Origin: Anoplolepis gracilipes
Lineage: Eukaryota; Arthropoda; Insecta; Hymenoptera; Formicidae
Reading direction: 5' to 3'
Assembly (NCBI RefSeq): GCF_047496725.1
Contig: NC_132981.1
Coordinates: 8,854,501 to 8,918,500 of the forward strand
DNA length: 64,000 nt
The position numbers and the translations under genes were made by a program. The notes below the pieces were generated by a model that was given only the letters and a program-made list of their open reading frames with translations, searched no databases and was not told where the DNA came from. Shown here piece after piece: positions 61,816 to 64,000 of this stretch (the first letter of the stretch is position 1; every line of letters begins with the position of its first letter).

Positions 61816-62651
61816 ATCATAATATTAAAAATTACGCTATATGTCTAGTCTTTTTCAAGATATATATTACAATCTACTGCCCTAAATAACTCTTCGTTAA
61901 ACCATTCCCAATTCTCCATACAGCAATCTCTTTGAGATTGAAAAGCATATCGTAATTTTCTCATCTTACTCTTGCCAACCGATTTATGCTTCGCATAAAA
62001 TCCTGGAGATGTAGCCGCTCTATTAACGTACTTGTTTGAGCTATTTTTATGTTTCTGAGAGTTAATTATTAATCTCGTATAATAAAAAGAAAGAGAGAGA
62101 AAGAGAGAGAGAGAAAGAGTAATTAACTCTTACTAGCAGAAAAATAGAATCTTTCCAATGAATAAAATTAATTGCTCCGTCTACTGTACTTGTATTAGAT
62201 ATGCACACATACTGAACGTATTTCTTTGCGTTGTCTAACTAGGATTAACGTAATCGAAGGTAGTATCTATTTCGTCGGAGAGATCGCGATACTTAAGCAA
62301 ATGAGCGTTGGTTAACCCTCGATTGACCTATTGTGAATTAATCGCACGGAATAATTGTCGATGTTTTTTTCTTGCAGCGCAGCGGCACAAATCACATGTT
62401 CCTATACGAATATGTCTACATCCCAAGTACTTTACGGTCTTGTTGATTTGCGAATCTGTCTCGATTATCGATTTTCCAACAAATAGAATTGTATTAAACA
62501 TAAAATAAGGTAATGATTCAATTTATGAAACTAGTTTCATTCAATATCTCAAAAATGTTTCGAGTTAATTATTCAAGCATAGACATTGCAAACAAATTAA
62601 AAGATGGAGATGTATTGATAATCTATTTCTATTTCTATGATCACATGTGTG

Positions 62652-62654
<3 letters not shown>
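61816..62654. other. AT-rich stretch, nothing recognised
   Basis: Holds a GA-rich run at about 62088-62120. No gene supported. Confidence 0.5.

Positions 62655-62723
<69 letters not shown>
62655..62723. repeat. TA microsatellite, about 34 units
   Basis: Uninterrupted (TA)n, the longest in the window. Confidence 0.95.
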
Positions 62724-62728
<5 letters not shown>

Positions 62729-64000
62729 TTAATGTAGCAATAATATACATATAATTTTAATATTTTAATTTATATTTTAATTTTATTAATTATTCACTAA
62801 TTTTATCAATTTAAAAACAATATTTATTAGTTAATGGCAGCTACAGCAGAAAAATGTCTCGATAATATAATAAACATATATTACCGCTTGACTGATAATT
62901 ATGCATTCTTTTTTTATTCTACCAAGACATCGCGATATAATACATATATCACATTTATTATTATCGATACCAAATTAACGCTGTCTATTATTACCACATT
63001 GGGTAATCACAATTGATTCAGTAGTAAAACAGAAATAAAAACTAGATTACTTCAGTTCAATAATATTTAACAGTAACATAAAAAATATTATATATATTGT
63101 ATAAAATAAATATAAAAAGTAAAGAATAAAAAAATGTATTTTACATTGATTATTATTGCCTGTTCGTATTTTTATATAAATAAAGTTTATTTCAAATATA
63201 CATATAAATATATATAAAAATTAATTTTTCAGTCTTGATAAAGTATATTATACAGATTTTCCTTGCCTTTTGATTAAGGCGTTCATTTTTTCAATACTCC
63301 TACTTGTTTTGATTAATCGGTTCGCGAGCAAGGAGAGCGATCCAATCTCACGCGACGAAACTGGCTACTGTTTTTCTCCGTTCTCGACACTCGGAGGGCC
63401 GAAAGTAATAAATATTCCGCTCTTGATCATCACGGCAAATTACGGACTCGACGCGCACAGACCGTTGATATTTCGATGAACACACGCCAGCTAGTTTGTT
63501 AATTGACTATTGAAATACATGTCATTAATCGTCTCGAATTACACTGCAAAAGCAAAAATCTGTTTAACTATCCCGAATAGATTTATGCACGTTTTCGAGT
63601 ACTTTGATTCATTCAATATTTAAAAATGATATTTTGATTACGTTTGGAGCTTTAAATAGACTTAACGTAGACTCATTACATTCGCATTAAACTATAAATA
63701 TAAAAAATATTGTTACAAATATAGTAATAAAAAAAATATAATTACTATAGCTGTAAATATGCTATAAGTATGATTAAAAGAGTAAGAATTATTAAAAAAA
63801 ATAAAAACAAATTATTATTATATTATTAAAGTTTTTTATTCTTTTTCAAGAACAATTTTTACTTCTCAAAATAAACATTGCTACGCTTTCAGTTGATAGA
63901 TTAGTATTGTTTATTATTTAAAAGCTTCGCAAAAAGAAAGTCTATTTTCAAAGTGGAAGCAGAGACAGGAATAAGGATTTGACGTGGATAAAAACGAGCA
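62724..64000. other. AT-rich end of the window, nothing recognised
   Basis: A GC-richer patch at about 63300-63480 has a 69-aa frame (ends ANYGLDAHRPLIFR) with no recognised motif. It could be an exon fragment, but no support was found. Confidence 0.45.

Noticed and set aside
1..64000. CRISPR array, tRNA or rRNA genes
   Set aside because: No regularly spaced repeats of array type and no tRNA or rRNA signature were seen. The tandem repeats present are microsatellites or local duplications.

Overview
The window looks like an AT-rich insect nuclear contig. All recognisable genes are split by short introns with GT/AG borders, and the proteins are animal proteins: a glycogen-targeting PP1 subunit, clip-domain serine proteases, beta-sarcoglycan, NF45, an ADAM10/Kuzbanian protease and a ciliary coiled-coil protein. 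Gene content and protein style suggest a hymenopteran, probably an ant; that is inference, because no search could be run.

Layout. 1-6.6 kb: a three-exon PPP1R3-type gene (+). Its 3.5-kb first intron holds a decayed Penelope-like retroelement with inverted, hammerhead-bearing terminal repeats. 6.6-15.8 kb: no convincing gene, but one TATA-containing promoter-like patch, a foldback transposon (12.4-13.2 kb) and microsatellites. 15.8-24.8 kb: two S1 serine-protease genes head to head, one minus (no clip or signal exon found) and one plus (signal peptide, clip domain and protease all present). 25.9-28.1 kb: beta-sarcoglycan (+), with a 58-codon small ORF in its probable leader. 28.7-31.5 kb: ILF2/NF45 (-), convergent with beta-sarcoglycan. 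31.5-36.1 kb: repeats and a CpG-rich patch. 36.1-37.3 kb: an MNS1-like gene (+) that seems to lose its C-terminal part. 37.3-43.4 kb: no clear gene. 43.4-54.5 kb: ADAM10/Kuzbanian-type gene (-) with a very long cytoplasmic tail. 54.5-64 kb: its probable leader and promoter region, plus foldbacks, duplicated segments and a long TA tract.

The genes do not form a pathway. The two proteases are related paralogues, with conserved intron positions and Leu at the zymogen cleavage site, and would act in extracellular proteolytic cascades. The others are single-copy housekeeping or developmental genes. The most unusual material is structural: a perfect 74-bp palindrome inside one arm of the Penelope element, several near-perfect hairpins, and a foldback inserted into one copy of a local tandem duplication. 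Exon borders were placed by hand from splice signals and reading phase; none is confirmed by transcripts.
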